Assembly: GCA_947630845.1 (NCBI GenBank)
Contig: CANRJB010000015.1
Location: 1 to 60,278, forward strand
Origin: an uncultured Clostridia bacterium
GTDB lineage: Bacteria > Bacillota > Clostridia > Oscillospirales > Ruminococcaceae
DNA length: 60,278 bases
Direction of reading: 5' to 3'
Numbering within the stretch: position 1 is the first letter of the stretch; every line of letters begins with the position of its first letter. The notes below the pieces were generated by a model. It did not search any database. It was not told where the DNA came from and worked only from the letters and a program-made list of their open reading frames with translations. The position numbers and the translations under genes were made by a program. Below are positions 8,718 through 17,754 of the stretch, piece by piece.

Positions 8718-9447
8718 TAAATTCAGGAAAAAAGAAGTGCAGGAAGAAGTACAAAAACCGCATTGTACCGAAAAACTTGGCTATCCATTCCGTCTGCTCC
8801 CTTCGGACATCACAGACAGCGAGCTGATGGAAGTGTATCGTGTGGCGGCGGAACGAGGAAAACAAGAGGGCTTTACACCGGTGCTTGTGCCGGATGATGA
8901 TATTCTGGACGAATATTTTGACATCCTGCATGACGGGGATTATCACATTCCGGAAGTACTTGCGGCGATGGAGAAACTTGACGGCAAGAGCATATTGCAG
9001 GAACGGCTGCAAATGACGGAAGAGGAATGGCGGCAGAGTAAGGAATTCCGGGGCTGCCTGACTGGACAGCCCGGCATACAACGCATTTCACTGTCAGAAA
9101 GTACGGAGAAAAAATCACGCATTGCATTGGTGGAAGTGCCGACAGCTCAGCCGTGGGAAGCAGTCGTTTATGTGCCGTTCGGCGGATGGAATGACTGTCC
9201 TGTGCCAGAGGAGATGGCTGCGATCCTGAAATATTGGTATGAGGAATGGGGCGCAGTGCCGGCGGTGATTACCCATGACGAACTACAAATGGTGCTGCCA
9301 AGACCGATACCAGAGAAAGCAATATGGGATGTGGCAGAGGAACAGTATGCCTTCACAGTGGACTGTGTTGATCAGGGAACGGAGACACTTGGGGCATTGG
9401 CATCCTTGCTCCTGCGCTCTGTGGTATGGTATTTTTGGTGGGATTGA
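8704..9447 (+). CDS. DUF4253 domain protein
   Basis: 247 residues from ATG 8704 (MGVFDKFRKKEVQEEV). The C-terminal ~100 residues match the DUF4253 pattern as I recall it: AILKYWYEEWGAVPAVITHDEL, then EEQYAFTVDCVDQGTETLGALASLL, ending VVWYFWWD exactly at the stop. Members occur in many bacteria without a known role, sometimes near toxin-immunity genes. The last gene of the rarA set; the stop is followed by the hairpin that also ends the opposing RNA unit. Confidence 0.85.
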   Translation: MGVFDKFRKKEVQEEVQKPHCTEKLGYPFRLLPSDITDSELMEVYRVAAERGKQEGFTPVLVPDDDILDEYFDILHDGDYHIPEVLAAMEKLDGKSILQERLQMTEEEWRQSKEFRGCLTGQPGIQRISLSESTEKKSRIALVEVPTAQPWEAVVYVPFGGWNDCPVPEEMAAILKYWYEEWGAVPAVITHDELQMVLPRPIPEKAIWDVAEEQYAFTVDCVDQGTETLGALASLLLRSVVWYFWWD

Positions 9448-9460
9448 TACATACAGAAAA

Positions 9461-9985
9461 CAAAAACTCCCGGAAACCGAATCCGGGAGCAATTTGTTCT
9501 ATTCAATTTTCAGTCAGTTGGAAATCATCCTCTGCATTGGTCATACACGCCTTTCTGCTAAGGTTTTTTCAGAACATGCATAGCAAATTTCATATAGCAT
9601 CACATCTTTCATCAAAGATTATCTCAAAACAAACCTTCTCATTGGAGCGTACCTCCATTCATGAATTCTGAATGCCTGCTATGTAAAGTTTCCTTGCCTT
9701 AGTGAAAGTCTCAGCACATCCGGTACACCGGCACTGAAACGAAAAAGTGTACCCGAACCAAACGAGCATCCGACGCATATCGCAGAATTGAAACGGTTCA
9801 GAAACCGAGGGAACGGACGGGGAAACCATCCCGTCAACCGATTACCCTGTCACTTACCTGCGACCGACGAAACCGTCTGCTGCTGTGATGATTCAATTGT
9901 TTCCATGGGTTTCGCCTCCTGACTTTGAAATTGTTTCCCTTGAGGGAAGCAATGCGAGAATAAAGCCTGTACAGTTCTTTATCTT
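9461..9985 (-). ncRNA. Candidate long structured RNA (or decayed gene) with own promoter and terminator
   Basis: A near-consensus leftward promoter (9992-10020) and a leftward intrinsic terminator (CTCCCGGA 9467-9474 with TCCGGGAG 9482-9489, then TTTTTG on the minus strand) bound ~525 nt without a long reading frame. Inside are a 10-bp hairpin near the 5' end (about 9928-9952), AGGAGG before an 18-codon frame (9850-9906, METIESSQQQ..), a TGGAG/CTCCA hairpin near 9650, and several tiny overlapping frames (23 codons at 9541-9612; 13 codons at 9503-9544). A large noncoding RNA of OLE/ROOL-like size is possible. A frameshifted small-protein gene is the alternative. Confidence 0.5.
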
Positions 9986-9991
9986 GATTAT

Positions 9992-10020
9992 AGTATACCA
10001 CAGCATTTGGCAAATGTCAA
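9992..10020 (-). promoter_or_regulatory. Promoter of the leftward RNA unit
   Basis: On the minus strand TTGACA (10015-10020), 17 bp, TATACT (9992-9997): one of the best promoters in the window. The -10 and following bases (GTATACTATAATCAAG, 9983-9998) are repeated exactly at the rightward promoter of the cysteine-rich protein gene (10368-10383). Confidence 0.85.
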
Positions 10021-10106
10021 TAGATTTTTTCAACTTTTTTTAATTTTTCTTGTATTTGTATACATGCACAATTGATATGCGGGTAGATTGTTAAATTTGA
10101 ACAAAA

Positions 10107-10150
10107 ACAACTTCCCGTCATCCTGTCCCGACTGGATGACGGGAAGTTGT
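10107..10150. terminator. 17-bp perfect hairpin, probable leftward terminator/insulator
   Basis: Arms 10107-10123 and 10134-10150 are perfectly complementary with a 10-base loop. On the minus strand the stem runs into TTTTTGTT, so it can end leftward transcription. No gene lies immediately upstream in that direction; it may insulate the RNA promoter. Its core (GTCATCC..GGATGAC) resembles the hairpins at 24411-24435 and 48588-48614. The rest of 10151-10340 shows nothing I can identify. Confidence 0.6.
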
Positions 10151-10345
10151 ATTTCGATTTACATCCTGCATTCCGCAATGCCAATATCGATACAGAAAAT
10201 TCATAGCCTTTTCATATACTTTGCCTTTGTATTGCCTTTTCATCGGAAAAATGGGACTATTTGGTATATTTGAAAACGATTGTAGACTATGCTTTTCCGG
10301 AAATGGAAGAAGCAGTAAATAGTTTGTGAACTTTTATAAAATCGC

Positions 10346-10374
10346 TTGCTTTTTTGGGATAATTGCTGTATACT
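10346..10374 (+). promoter_or_regulatory. Promoter of the cysteine-rich secreted protein gene
   Basis: TTGCTT (10346-10351), 17 bp, TATACT (10369-10374), followed by ATAATCAAG. Shares a 16-base block with the divergent RNA promoter. The leader to the start codon is ~85 nt. Confidence 0.7.
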
Positions 10375-10467
10375 ATAATCAAGTTGAACACGAGGAATAA
10401 AAAATGGAAACGGAAGAACAGCTCTTCTGATTTCTGGAGACTTTGAATTTGATAAGGAGGCATTACT

Positions 10468-12807
10468 ATGAAAAAGACTATGAAGAAGATGTTTGCTGGT
10501 TTATTGAGCGGTGCAATGGTACTGAGCCTGACAACGTTCAGCGTTTCCGGCAGCGAAGGTACTGGTCAGGCAGAGGAAAACGCTATCGAGATCGTAAATG
10601 ATGCCTTTTCAGGTGATGGACATGTCCATACCGCAAGGGACTTTGTACGTATCGAAACACAGGATGCTACTTGTGAATGGGGTCAGATGGATGCTTATAT
10701 CTATACATGTGCAACATGCGGTCAGGAGTTTGCGCTGATCTACCGTGCTGCCAATGTCGAGAACCGCCAGCCGGCACTCGGTCATGATCTGGAAAATCCG
10801 GAAACGATCGAAAGTGGGTGTGGCACCTATCAGATCGGCACATGCAAACGCTGCGGCAAGACCGATGCCATCAACGGCAATGCAAATCATAAATGGGACG
10901 TTTGGCATATTTCAAAGCAGCCGACGTGCAAAGAAGGCGGCATTGTTGAAAAAACCTGCTCTACTTGCGGCTTGACCATCACGGAAGAAATGCCATGCAA
11001 TACTTCACACAACATCACAGAGTGGGATCGCCACGAACCAACCTGCACAGAAGCAGGCTATGAGATCGGACGATGCAAGGATTGCGGATATGAGGAGAAG
11101 GTTGAACTCCCTGCCAAGGGACACAGATATTCCTACACTTGGACTGTTGAACAGCCGACATGCACCGAGGAAGGCAGACAGTACCGCATGTGTCTGGATT
11201 GCGAAGCAATTGATACAAGCACTATGGTAACGATTCCTGCAAAGGGTCACTGCGTTGTTCCGACTAACGACTGCACGAAGGATCAGATTTGCGCAAGATG
11301 TGGCGAGATCGTCAAAGAGGGTGAAACAGAGCATCAGTTCAGCACAGAATGGTCACATGATGCTTCCGGTCACTATCATGCATGTCTGAATGAGGGCTGC
11401 AAGGTACGTGTGGATGAAGCAGCACATACCGGCAGTGTCAAGGACGGCGACTGCACAAAGGGTATCGACTGCACCATCTGCGGTGGTGTTGGTGCAGGTA
11501 ATGCACAGCACGACTTTGAGAATGGCACGATCAAACGCTACACTTATGATACTCATATTACGACTTGTGCGACTCCCGGCTGCACAGTTACCAAGGTATT
11601 CCGCTGCACCGAAGGAGAACACACGGACTGCACAAAGCCAACTTATTGCAAGTACTGCAACAATATCTTAAAGGATGGACAGAAAAGACACAATTTGACA
11701 AGCTGGACCTGCACAGAAGAGTATCATGAGCGTCACTGTCGTAATCTCAATTGTCAGTATGAAGAAAAGGTCGCACATGTCGCAGCAGCAGATGACGGCG
11801 ACTGCACCACAGCAATACGCTGCACGGAATGCCGGACAGTATTGACACCAGCATGTGCAGAACACAACTATTCTGATAATTGGACAGGTGATTATCAGGA
11901 ATGCCAGAACCCGGGATGCACAGTCAGAAACTATAAGGATCATGATGGATTTGATGCAGCGTCTCACAACTATGTGAACGGCAAATGCACCGTCTGTGGT
12001 CAGGTAGGCGAACAGCTTGGTGGTCACAGTCTCACTCTGGATGGCAATATCGGTGTTAATTTTTACCTCCAGCTCAATGATACTGTATTCGACGATGAAG
12101 GCGCTTATATCCTCTTTGATACTACGGATACAGAAAGCCGTGTTCCTGTAAGCGAAGGAGTAGAGAAGGAGATCGCCGGCAATACCTACTATGTATATAC
12201 TTTCCTGCTTGCTCCCAAGCAAGTCAATACCGAGATCACGACACGTCTGGTACTCAGCGACGGCTCTATGGGTCAGGAATATACCTATTCCGTTCAACAG
12301 TATGCACAGTCTATTGAGAGAACCGAACAACCCGATAATGTACAGCAGCTTGTAAATGCAATGATGGAATATGGCAACAGGGCAGAATCCTACTTCACCA
12401 ACGGCACAGCATCTGCACCGAGTGAATCTGTCAGTGCAGAGGAACTGAAAGATTACCAGAGCAGCACGACCAATGCACTGCCCGAGGGCGTGACCTACAG
12501 CGGATCTACCCTTCTGCTCAAAGATACCATCACTGTCCGCCATTACTTCAATGTAGATGATACTGTTGAGAATCCATCGGCATACAACTTGATGATGAAC
12601 GGCGATGGCAGATACTACGTTGAACAATCAGGTATCGCAGCAAAGGATATGGACAGTTATGTGGAATGCAGTGTGGGAGATTATATCATCTCTTACAGCC
12701 CGATGAACTATATCCGCTCCGTTCTGAACAGCAGTAATGCTGATGAGAACCTGAAAAATCTTGTGACTTCGCTCTATCTCTACAACAGAGCAGCCACTGC
12801 AAACTAA
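10468..12807 (+). CDS. Secreted cysteine-rich repeat protein
   Basis: 779 residues, RBS AAGGAGG, signal peptide at ~1-30 (KKMFAGLLSGAMVLSLTTF..). Residues ~70-510 hold about a dozen paired-cysteine units of C-x2-C type (CATCGQEF, CKRCGKTD, CSTCGLTI, CKDCGYEE, CARCGEIV, CTICGG, CTVCGQ), often with nearby GH or AH histidines, like strings of small zinc-ribbon knuckles. From ~515 a beta-rich domain begins SLTLDGNIGVNFYLQL, a type I recall from secreted proteins of Clostridia, and runs to the C-terminus. No sortase motif, dockerin or S-layer domain is seen. Probably a secreted or surface protein; metal binding and function are inference. Transcribed alone from its own promoter. Confidence 0.85.
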   Translation: MKKTMKKMFAGLLSGAMVLSLTTFSVSGSEGTGQAEENAIEIVNDAFSGDGHVHTARDFVRIETQDATCEWGQMDAYIYTCATCGQEFALIYRAANVENRQPALGHDLENPETIESGCGTYQIGTCKRCGKTDAINGNANHKWDVWHISKQPTCKEGGIVEKTCSTCGLTITEEMPCNTSHNITEWDRHEPTCTEAGYEIGRCKDCGYEEKVELPAKGHRYSYTWTVEQPTCTEEGRQYRMCLDCEAIDTSTMVTIPAKGHCVVPTNDCTKDQICARCGEIVKEGETEHQFSTEWSHDASGHYHACLNEGCKVRVDEAAHTGSVKDGDCTKGIDCTICGGVGAGNAQHDFENGTIKRYTYDTHITTCATPGCTVTKVFRCTEGEHTDCTKPTYCKYCNNILKDGQKRHNLTSWTCTEEYHERHCRNLNCQYEEKVAHVAAADDGDCTTAIRCTECRTVLTPACAEHNYSDNWTGDYQECQNPGCTVRNYKDHDGFDAASHNYVNGKCTVCGQVGEQLGGHSLTLDGNIGVNFYLQLNDTVFDDEGAYILFDTTDTESRVPVSEGVEKEIAGNTYYVYTFLLAPKQVNTEITTRLVLSDGSMGQEYTYSVQQYAQSIERTEQPDNVQQLVNAMMEYGNRAESYFTNGTASAPSESVSAEELKDYQSSTTNALPEGVTYSGSTLLLKDTITVRHYFNVDDTVENPSAYNLMMNGDGRYYVEQSGIAAKDMDSYVECSVGDYIISYSPMNYIRSVLNSSNADENLKNLVTSLYLYNRAATAN

Positions 12808-12868
12808 GTCAAGTACTGGAAAGCTCCTCTCTCCATGGGAGGGGCTTACCTATCACAGGAGGGACGAT

Positions 12869-13303
12869 ATGAAAAAAATGATGATATGCACGCTGATGCT
12901 GATGCTGATGCTGACAGGCTGCGGAGGCTCGGATGACAGCAGCAGTACAGCAGAGACTACAGCAACTGTGCCGCTCACTGAAGTCAGCACGGACACAGCC
13001 GATGAGACATCCAGTGAGACGAGTGAAGCAGAAACGACTGCCGTCAAGAGTGAGCCGGAAACAGTGCCAGTGATGGAGGAAACCGAAGAGGGACTGCCGA
13101 TACAGACGGGTGTCATTTCTGAAAGTACCAAGACACCATCCGGCACAAAGAAAACCTCTGGTAAGAATTCGTCTGGCAGCAAGGAGACACAGCCGCCTGT
13201 GCCGGAGGAACAGGGAGAGGAGAAACCGGAAGAAACAGATGCCGGAGCAGAAGCACCGGGTGAGGATTCTGCGATTGAACTGCCGTATATCCCGATCGAG
13301 TAA
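12869..13303 (+). CDS. Ser/Thr/Glu-rich lipoprotein
   Basis: 144 residues, RBS GGAGGG. The signal MKKMMICTLMLMLMLTGCGG ends in a clear lipobox (LTGC), so it is predicted to be anchored in the outer face of the membrane. The remainder is low-complexity Thr/Ser/Glu/Pro sequence with no folded domain, ending AIELPYIPIE. It resembles a spacer or wall-spanning tether. It follows the cysteine-rich protein by 61 bp across an imperfect hairpin (12821-12847), so the two may be co-transcribed. Confidence 0.8.
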   Translation: MKKMMICTLMLMLMLTGCGGSDDSSSTAETTATVPLTEVSTDTADETSSETSEAETTAVKSEPETVPVMEETEEGLPIQTGVISESTKTPSGTKKTSGKNSSGSKETQPPVPEEQGEEKPEETDAGAEAPGEDSAIELPYIPIE

Positions 13304-13336
13304 AAAAGGGAGAGCTTTTGAAAGGCTCTCCTTTTC
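13304..13336 (+). terminator. Intrinsic terminator after the lipoprotein gene
   Basis: GGAGAGC (13309-13315) pairs with GCTCTCC (13325-13331), followed by TTTT. A runs before the stem also make it usable on the other strand. Confidence 0.75.
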
Positions 13337-13375
13337 GATTTATGAGGAAGTTTCCGATATGACCTCAAAAAACTC

Positions 13376-13404
13376 TTTACAAATCTGTCAGGGTATGGTA
13401 TAAT
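13376..13404 (+). promoter_or_regulatory. Promoter of the fhs-tsaE-tsaB group
   Basis: TTTACA (13376-13381), 17 bp, TATAAT (13399-13404), 40 bp before the fhs start. No THF or ZTP riboswitch is recognisable in the short leader. Confidence 0.75.
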
Positions 13405-13443
13405 AGAATCAGCACTTTTATGTCATGGAACGGAGGAAAATAT

Positions 13444-15117
13444 ATGTTATCAGATATTGAGATCGCACAAGCTGCTGAAATGCGCCCCATCGGAGAGATC
13501 GCCGCAGCACTCGGCATCACCGAAGAGGAACTGGAGCCTTATGGCAGATATAAGGCAAAAGTCACGGAATCCCTTATCACCCGTACTGCAAACGATCCCG
13601 ATGGTAAGCTCATTCTCGTCACTGCCATCAACCCCACCCCTGCCGGCGAAGGAAAGACGACTGTCAGTGTCGGACTGGGTCAGGCTATGGCAAAAATCGG
13701 CAAGAAGGCTGTCCTTGCCCTGCGTGAACCATCCCTCGGTCCTGTGTTCGGCATCAAGGGCGGTGCAGCAGGCGGCGGTTATTCACAGGTCATTCCCATG
13801 GAGGATATCAACCTGCATTTTACTGGTGACATCCATGCCATCACTGCCGCCAACAATCTGCTCTGTGCGCTGCTCGATAACCATATCCAGCAGGGAAATG
13901 AACTGCACATCGACACACGCCGTATCCTTTTCAAACGCTGTATGGATATGAATGACCGTGCGCTGCGGCATATTGTTGTCGGCATGGGCGGCAGGGCAAA
14001 TGGTGTGCCAAGAGAGGATGGCTTCCAGATCACGGTGGCATCGGAGGTCATGGCAATTCTCTGTCTGGCATCTGATCTGGACGACCTCAAACGCCGTCTG
14101 GGGAGCATCCTTGTTGCCTATGACATGGATGGAAAGCCTGTCTTTGCCCGTGATCTTCATGCAGAGGGAGCTATGACGGCATTGCTGAAAGATGCACTCA
14201 AACCCAATCTTGTCCAGACGCTGGAGCATACCCCCGTTCTGATGCATGGCGGTCCGTTCGCCAATATTGCACATGGCTGCAATTCTGTGCGTGCAACAAA
14301 ACTGGCATTGAAACTGGGAGATTACTGCGTCACGGAGGCAGGATTCGGATCTGATCTGGGTGCAGAGAAATTCCTTGACATCAAGTGTCGCTTTGCCGGG
14401 CTAAAGCCATCCTGTGTGGTGCTGGTTGCAACCGTGCGTGCCCTGAAATATAACGGCGGCATGGACAGAGCAGAGCTGACTATGCCCGACATCAATGCCC
14501 TGAAACATGGCATCATCAACCTGCGCACCCATATCGAGAACCTTTTCAAATACCATGTACCGGTCGTTGTTGCCATCAACCGTTTCCACACGGACAGCGA
14601 TGAGGAATTGCAGTATATCGCTGATTATTGCAAGGCAATGGGCGTGGAGACATCTGTCTGTGAGATCTTTGCCAAGGGAGGCGCAGGCGGCACAGACCTT
14701 GCACAGAAGGTCTGCGAGACAATCGAGATGTGTCAGGAGAACACCTTCGCACCGCTCTATCCGGATGAAATGAGTATTGCACAGAAGGTAAACACCATTG
14801 CAAAGGAAATTTATCGTGCGGACGGAGTGAAATTTCTGCCTGCTGCGGCAAAGGCACTTGCCGAGATCGAAGCAATGGGCTTTGGTTCACTGCCGGTCTG
14901 CATTGCCAAGACACAGTATTCGCTCTCTGACGACCCCAAGGCACTTGGCAAGCCGGAAAATTTCACCATCACTGTGCGTGATGTGCGGCTGTCGGCAGGA
15001 GCAGGATTTGTGGTTGTGCTGACGGGTGACATCATGACCATGCCCGGACTGCCGAAGAAACCGGCAGCTTTCGGCATTGACTGTGACAACGAAGGCAATA
15101 TCAAGGGGTTGTTCTGA
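13444..15117 (+). CDS. fhs: Formate-tetrahydrofolate ligase
   Basis: ATP-dependent synthesis of 10-formyl-THF from formate and THF, feeding purine synthesis and initiator tRNA formylation, and the Wood-Ljungdahl methyl branch where present. 557 residues from [16 protein letters not shown] at 13444 behind GGAGG. The Walker A-like ATP site is visible as [31 protein letters not shown] and [14 protein letters not shown] are family signatures. With glyA upstream it covers folate one-carbon supply. The stop TGA overlaps the tsaE ATG (TGATG), showing coupling. Confidence 0.98.
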   Translation: MLSDIEIAQAAEMRPIGEIAAALGITEEELEPYGRYKAKVTESLITRTANDPDGKLILVTAINPTPAGEGKTTVSVGLGQAMAKIGKKAVLALREPSLGPVFGIKGGAAGGGYSQVIPMEDINLHFTGDIHAITAANNLLCALLDNHIQQGNELHIDTRRILFKRCMDMNDRALRHIVVGMGGRANGVPREDGFQITVASEVMAILCLASDLDDLKRRLGSILVAYDMDGKPVFARDLHAEGAMTALLKDALKPNLVQTLEHTPVLMHGGPFANIAHGCNSVRATKLALKLGDYCVTEAGFGSDLGAEKFLDIKCRFAGLKPSCVVLVATVRALKYNGGMDRAELTMPDINALKHGIINLRTHIENLFKYHVPVVVAINRFHTDSDEELQYIADYCKAMGVETSVCEIFAKGGAGGTDLAQKVCETIEMCQENTFAPLYPDEMSIAQKVNTIAKEIYRADGVKFLPAAAKALAEIEAMGFGSLPVCIAKTQYSLSDDPKALGKPENFTITVRDVRLSAGAGFVVVLTGDIMTMPGLPKKPAAFGIDCDNEGNIKGLF

Positions 15118-15563
15118 TGCAGTTCATCTGGAACACCAAAAGCCCGGAGGAAACCATTGCCCTTGCCCAGAAAATCGGACACTGTCTCCATGCCGGAGAT
15201 GTGCTGGCTTATTTTGGCGATTTAGGCGCAGGCAAGACAACATTCACCCGAGGGCTTGCCATGGGACTCGGACTGCCGGACACGGTAACTTCGCCGACAT
15301 TCAATCTGGTGCATGTCTATGGAGAGCCGCCCTTGCAATTGGTACATTTTGACATGTATCGCATCGGCTCGGAGGAGGAGCTGGAGACGACGGGTTATTT
15401 TGACTATCCGCCGGAGGAAAGCATTTTTGCGGTCGAGTGGTCGGAGAATATCGTAGGTGCGCTCCCTGCTCACACCATACGTCTGACGATCGAGCGGTTG
15501 GATGATACAGTGCGGCGGCTGACACTGGAGGGAGATGATCGCTTTGCGGATATTGGGACTTGA
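15117..15563 (+). CDS. tsaE: tRNA threonylcarbamoyladenosine biosynthesis ATPase TsaE
   Basis: 148 residues. TsaE is the ATPase that works with TsaB and TsaD to make t6A at position 37 of ANN-decoding tRNAs. P-loop GDLGAGKTTFTRG at ~residue 38, the TSPTFNLVHVY block, then VHFDMYRIGSEEELETTGYFDY and VEWSENI are all standard. The start overlaps the fhs stop, and the end overlaps tsaB by 29 bp, as often seen for tsaE-tsaB pairs. Confidence 0.96.
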   Translation: MQFIWNTKSPEETIALAQKIGHCLHAGDVLAYFGDLGAGKTTFTRGLAMGLGLPDTVTSPTFNLVHVYGEPPLQLVHFDMYRIGSEEELETTGYFDYPPEESIFAVEWSENIVGALPAHTIRLTIERLDDTVRRLTLEGDDRFADIGT

Positions 15564-16212
15564 CACCTCTGGCAAGACGGCAGCAGCAGCTATCCTTGAC
15601 ACGGCACAGGGATTGTTGCTTGCAGAACATACAGTGAGTACGAGTCGCACCCATTCGCAGGTCATCCTGCCGATGTGCAAGGCATTGTTGGAGGAGTGCG
15701 GCATGACGGCAGCGGATGTGGACTGCTATGCAGTGGCTGTGGGACCCGGTTCGTACACAGGGCTGCGCATTGGCATTGCAGCGGTACAGGGCATGGCAAT
15801 GGTGCGGAACACGCCATGTGTGGGTGTTTCGACACTGGAGGGCTTTGCAGCACGGCTGCCATATGCGCCATTGGTGTTGTCGGTCATGCATGCAAGGGAA
15901 CAATTCTATTATGCGGCAGCTTACCGGCAGCAGGGTGTTGTGAGGGAATGCATTCTTCCGGATGGGCTGTATGAAGCGACTGCTCTGGAGGAGATCGTGC
16001 GGCAAAGACCCGTTGTGACAGGAGAGGGTGCTGCGAAGCTTGCAGAAGCATATGACATCACACTGTCTCCGTCCATGCTGCGGATGCAGTCGGCAGCGGC
16101 GGTATGCAGTGTGGCAGCAGAGAAAACACCGGATACGCCTGCGGCACTGACGGCATCGTATCTGCAAATGGTGCAGATTCAGAAGGCAGCGGCACATTCC
16201 CCAGTAAAGTAA
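15535..16212 (+). CDS. tsaB: tRNA threonylcarbamoyladenosine biosynthesis protein TsaB
   Basis: 225 residues. TsaB is an ASKHA-fold scaffold that dimerises with TsaD in t6A synthesis. The start MIALRILGLDTSGK lies inside tsaE. The family motifs are LGLDTSGKTAAAAIL, HSQVILPM, VAVGPGSYTGLRIGIAAVQG, and a central VLSVMHAREQFYYA. The C-terminal half is divergent, as usual. No rimI or tsaD follows here; rpiB is next after 28 bp. Confidence 0.95.
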   Translation: MIALRILGLDTSGKTAAAAILDTAQGLLLAEHTVSTSRTHSQVILPMCKALLEECGMTAADVDCYAVAVGPGSYTGLRIGIAAVQGMAMVRNTPCVGVSTLEGFAARLPYAPLVLSVMHAREQFYYAAAYRQQGVVRECILPDGLYEATALEEIVRQRPVVTGEGAAKLAEAYDITLSPSMLRMQSAAAVCSVAAEKTPDTPAALTASYLQMVQIQKAAAHSPVK

Positions 16213-16240
16213 GAATCGTGAAAAGAAAGGATTCAGGATT

Positions 16241-16678
16241 ATGATGGTAATCATTGGCAGTGACCATGCTGCTGTGGAGCTGAAAAAGGCAGTGATAGCG
16301 CATCTTGACGAGAAGGGCATCTCTTATCGGGACATGGGTACGGATGGTGAACCGTGCGACTATCCGGTCGTTGCGAAGGCTGTGTGCAGGGAAGTGCTGT
16401 CGGAGAATACGATGGGGATTCTTCTCTGTGGCACGGGCATCGGCATGAGCATGGCGGCGAACAAGATAGATGGCATTCGTGCAGCGGCATGCAGCGATGG
16501 CTATTCTGCACGCTACACCCGGCTGCACAACAATGCCAATGTCCTCTGCATGGGGCAGAGGGTCATCGGCACGGGACTGGCACTGGAGCTGGTGGATATT
16601 TTTCTGGAAACATCATTTGAGGGGGGGAGACACCAGCGGCGTGTTGACCTCATTACAGCACTTGAAAGTGAGGAGTAA
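16241..16678 (+). CDS. rpiB: Ribose 5-phosphate isomerase B
   Basis: 145 residues, RBS AAAGGA. RpiB interconverts ribulose 5-phosphate and ribose 5-phosphate in the pentose phosphate pathway. Signatures: [17 protein letters not shown], the active-site loop [22 protein letters not shown], and [15 protein letters not shown]. Related LacA/LacB or allose isomerases share these, but length and context with upp favour RpiB. The stop is 2 bp before upp, so PRPP supply and use are in one transcript. Start could be 16244, as two ATGs are adjacent. Confidence 0.95.
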   Translation: MMVIIGSDHAAVELKKAVIAHLDEKGISYRDMGTDGEPCDYPVVAKAVCREVLSENTMGILLCGTGIGMSMAANKIDGIRAAACSDGYSARYTRLHNNANVLCMGQRVIGTGLALELVDIFLETSFEGGRHQRRVDLITALESEE

Positions 16679-16680
16679 AA

Positions 16681-17310
16681 ATGGCTAATTTACATGTAAT
16701 TGACCATCCGCTGATACAGCACAAGATTTCGTTGATGCGTGATAAGAACACCGGTACAAAGGAATTTCGTGAGTTGGTGTCGGAGACGGCAATGCTTATA
16801 TGCTATGAGGCGACCCGTGATCTGCCGCTCAAGGAAATTGAGATGGAGACGCCCCTGTGTATGGCACGGACAAAGATCGTTTCCGGTCACAAGCTTGCAT
16901 TTGTACCGATCCTGCGTGCAGGGCTGGGCATGATCGAGGGTGTGACCTCGCTTGTGCCGGCAGCGAAGATCGGACATATGGGACTGTTCCGTGACCCGGA
17001 AACGCATGAATCTGTGAAGTATTACTGCAAGCTGCCGGACGACATTGCAGAACGTGATGTGATCCTGATCGACCCGATGCTGGCGACCGGCAACACGGCA
17101 TGTGCTGCTATCACACAGCTCAAAGAGATAGGTGTGAAGAACATAAAGTTTATGTGCATCATCAGTGCGCCGGAGGGTGCATCCAAACTCATCAAGACTC
17201 ATCCGGATGTGGATATTTACTGTGGGACAATGGACGAAGGTCTGAATGAGGATAAATTCATCATACCGGGTCTGGGCGATGCCGGGGACAGAATTTTCGG
17301 AACGAAGTGA
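16681..17310 (+). CDS. upp: Uracil phosphoribosyltransferase
   Basis: Salvages uracil with PRPP to give UMP. 209 residues, the usual length. Motifs: [31 protein letters not shown], the PRPP site [14 protein letters not shown], and the uracil-binding C-terminus [28 protein letters not shown]. Two bases after rpiB; the fhs-tsaE-tsaB-rpiB-upp set lies in one direction with small gaps. A long hairpin follows 80 bp downstream. Confidence 0.98.
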   Translation: MANLHVIDHPLIQHKISLMRDKNTGTKEFRELVSETAMLICYEATRDLPLKEIEMETPLCMARTKIVSGHKLAFVPILRAGLGMIEGVTSLVPAAKIGHMGLFRDPETHESVKYYCKLPDDIAERDVILIDPMLATGNTACAAITQLKEIGVKNIKFMCIISAPEGASKLIKTHPDVDIYCGTMDEGLNEDKFIIPGLGDAGDRIFGTK

Positions 17311-17387
17311 TACAGGAGAAAAATAGCGATCCTGTCAAAACCAGATGAAATGTCTGACAAACGAGAAAGTTTGGGATGTGAAAATGC

Positions 17388-17429
17388 TGATCTCCCATCA
17401 TTCGCATGAGATCGGATGATGGGAGATCA
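17388..17429. terminator. 14-bp hairpin after upp
   Basis: TGATCTCCCATCAT (17388-17401) pairs with ATGATGGGAGATCA (17416-17429). There is no T run, so it may be an mRNA 3'-end/processing hairpin rather than a true intrinsic terminator. Confidence 0.5.
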
Positions 17430-17467
17430 ACTGTTGCGTTTGGGGGAACATTTTTTCAAAATCACTA

Positions 17468-17496
17468 TTGACAAGCCTGTCGGAATGTGATATAAT
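17468..17496 (+). promoter_or_regulatory. metK promoter
   Basis: TTGACA (17468-17473), 17 bp, TATAAT (17491-17496): exact consensus. Transcript start about 17503, giving a ~105-nt leader before the riboswitch aptamer. Confidence 0.9.
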
Positions 17497-17604
17497 AAAC
17501 AAGGATTCGATTTCGTGTATCAGTCTGTGGAGATCGAAGTGTTGCAGATGCACGGAATGTCGTAAAACAGCAAACGCTGTAATAAAAAGCAATAACAACT
17601 GAAT

Positions 17605-17738
17605 ACCTTATCAAGAGTGGCTGAGGAACAGGTCCTGTGAAGCCCGGCAACCCGGTGAGAACCGAAGGTGCCAAATCCTGCGGTGTAACCGAGAGATGAG
17701 GAGATCATTCTGACATCCGGGAAACCGGATGTTTTTTT
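17605..17738 (+). promoter_or_regulatory. SAM-I (S-box) riboswitch with terminator platform
   Basis: The aptamer core is plain: TTATCAAGAGTGGCTGAGG, then GAAGCCCGGCAACC, GGTGCCAAATCC and the closing GAGAGATGAGGAG. A short expression platform follows: ACATCCGG (17713-17720), GAAA, CCGGATGT (17725-17732) and T7, a terminator ending ~10 bp before the metK ribosome site. High SAM should therefore shut down SAM synthetase synthesis (established for this class). The aptamer 3' end is approximate. Confidence 0.97.
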
Positions 17739-17754
17739 ATGGAGGAGAATAATT

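Noticed and set aside
9426-9671. Rightward frames of 81-102 codons after the DUF4253 gene
   Set aside because: They cross the 9467-9489 hairpin, have no ribosome site and lie antisense to the promoter-driven leftward unit.
12821-12847. Terminator between the cysteine-rich protein and lipoprotein genes
   Set aside because: The hairpin is imperfect and has no T run; not enough to call a terminator.
13305-13443. THF or ZTP riboswitch before fhs
   Set aside because: The leader from the -10 to the start is only ~40 bp and shows no aptamer motif.
15301-16320. 339-codon leftward frame across tsaE, tsaB and rpiB
   Set aside because: Overlaps three well-recognised genes; composition is that of a shadow frame.
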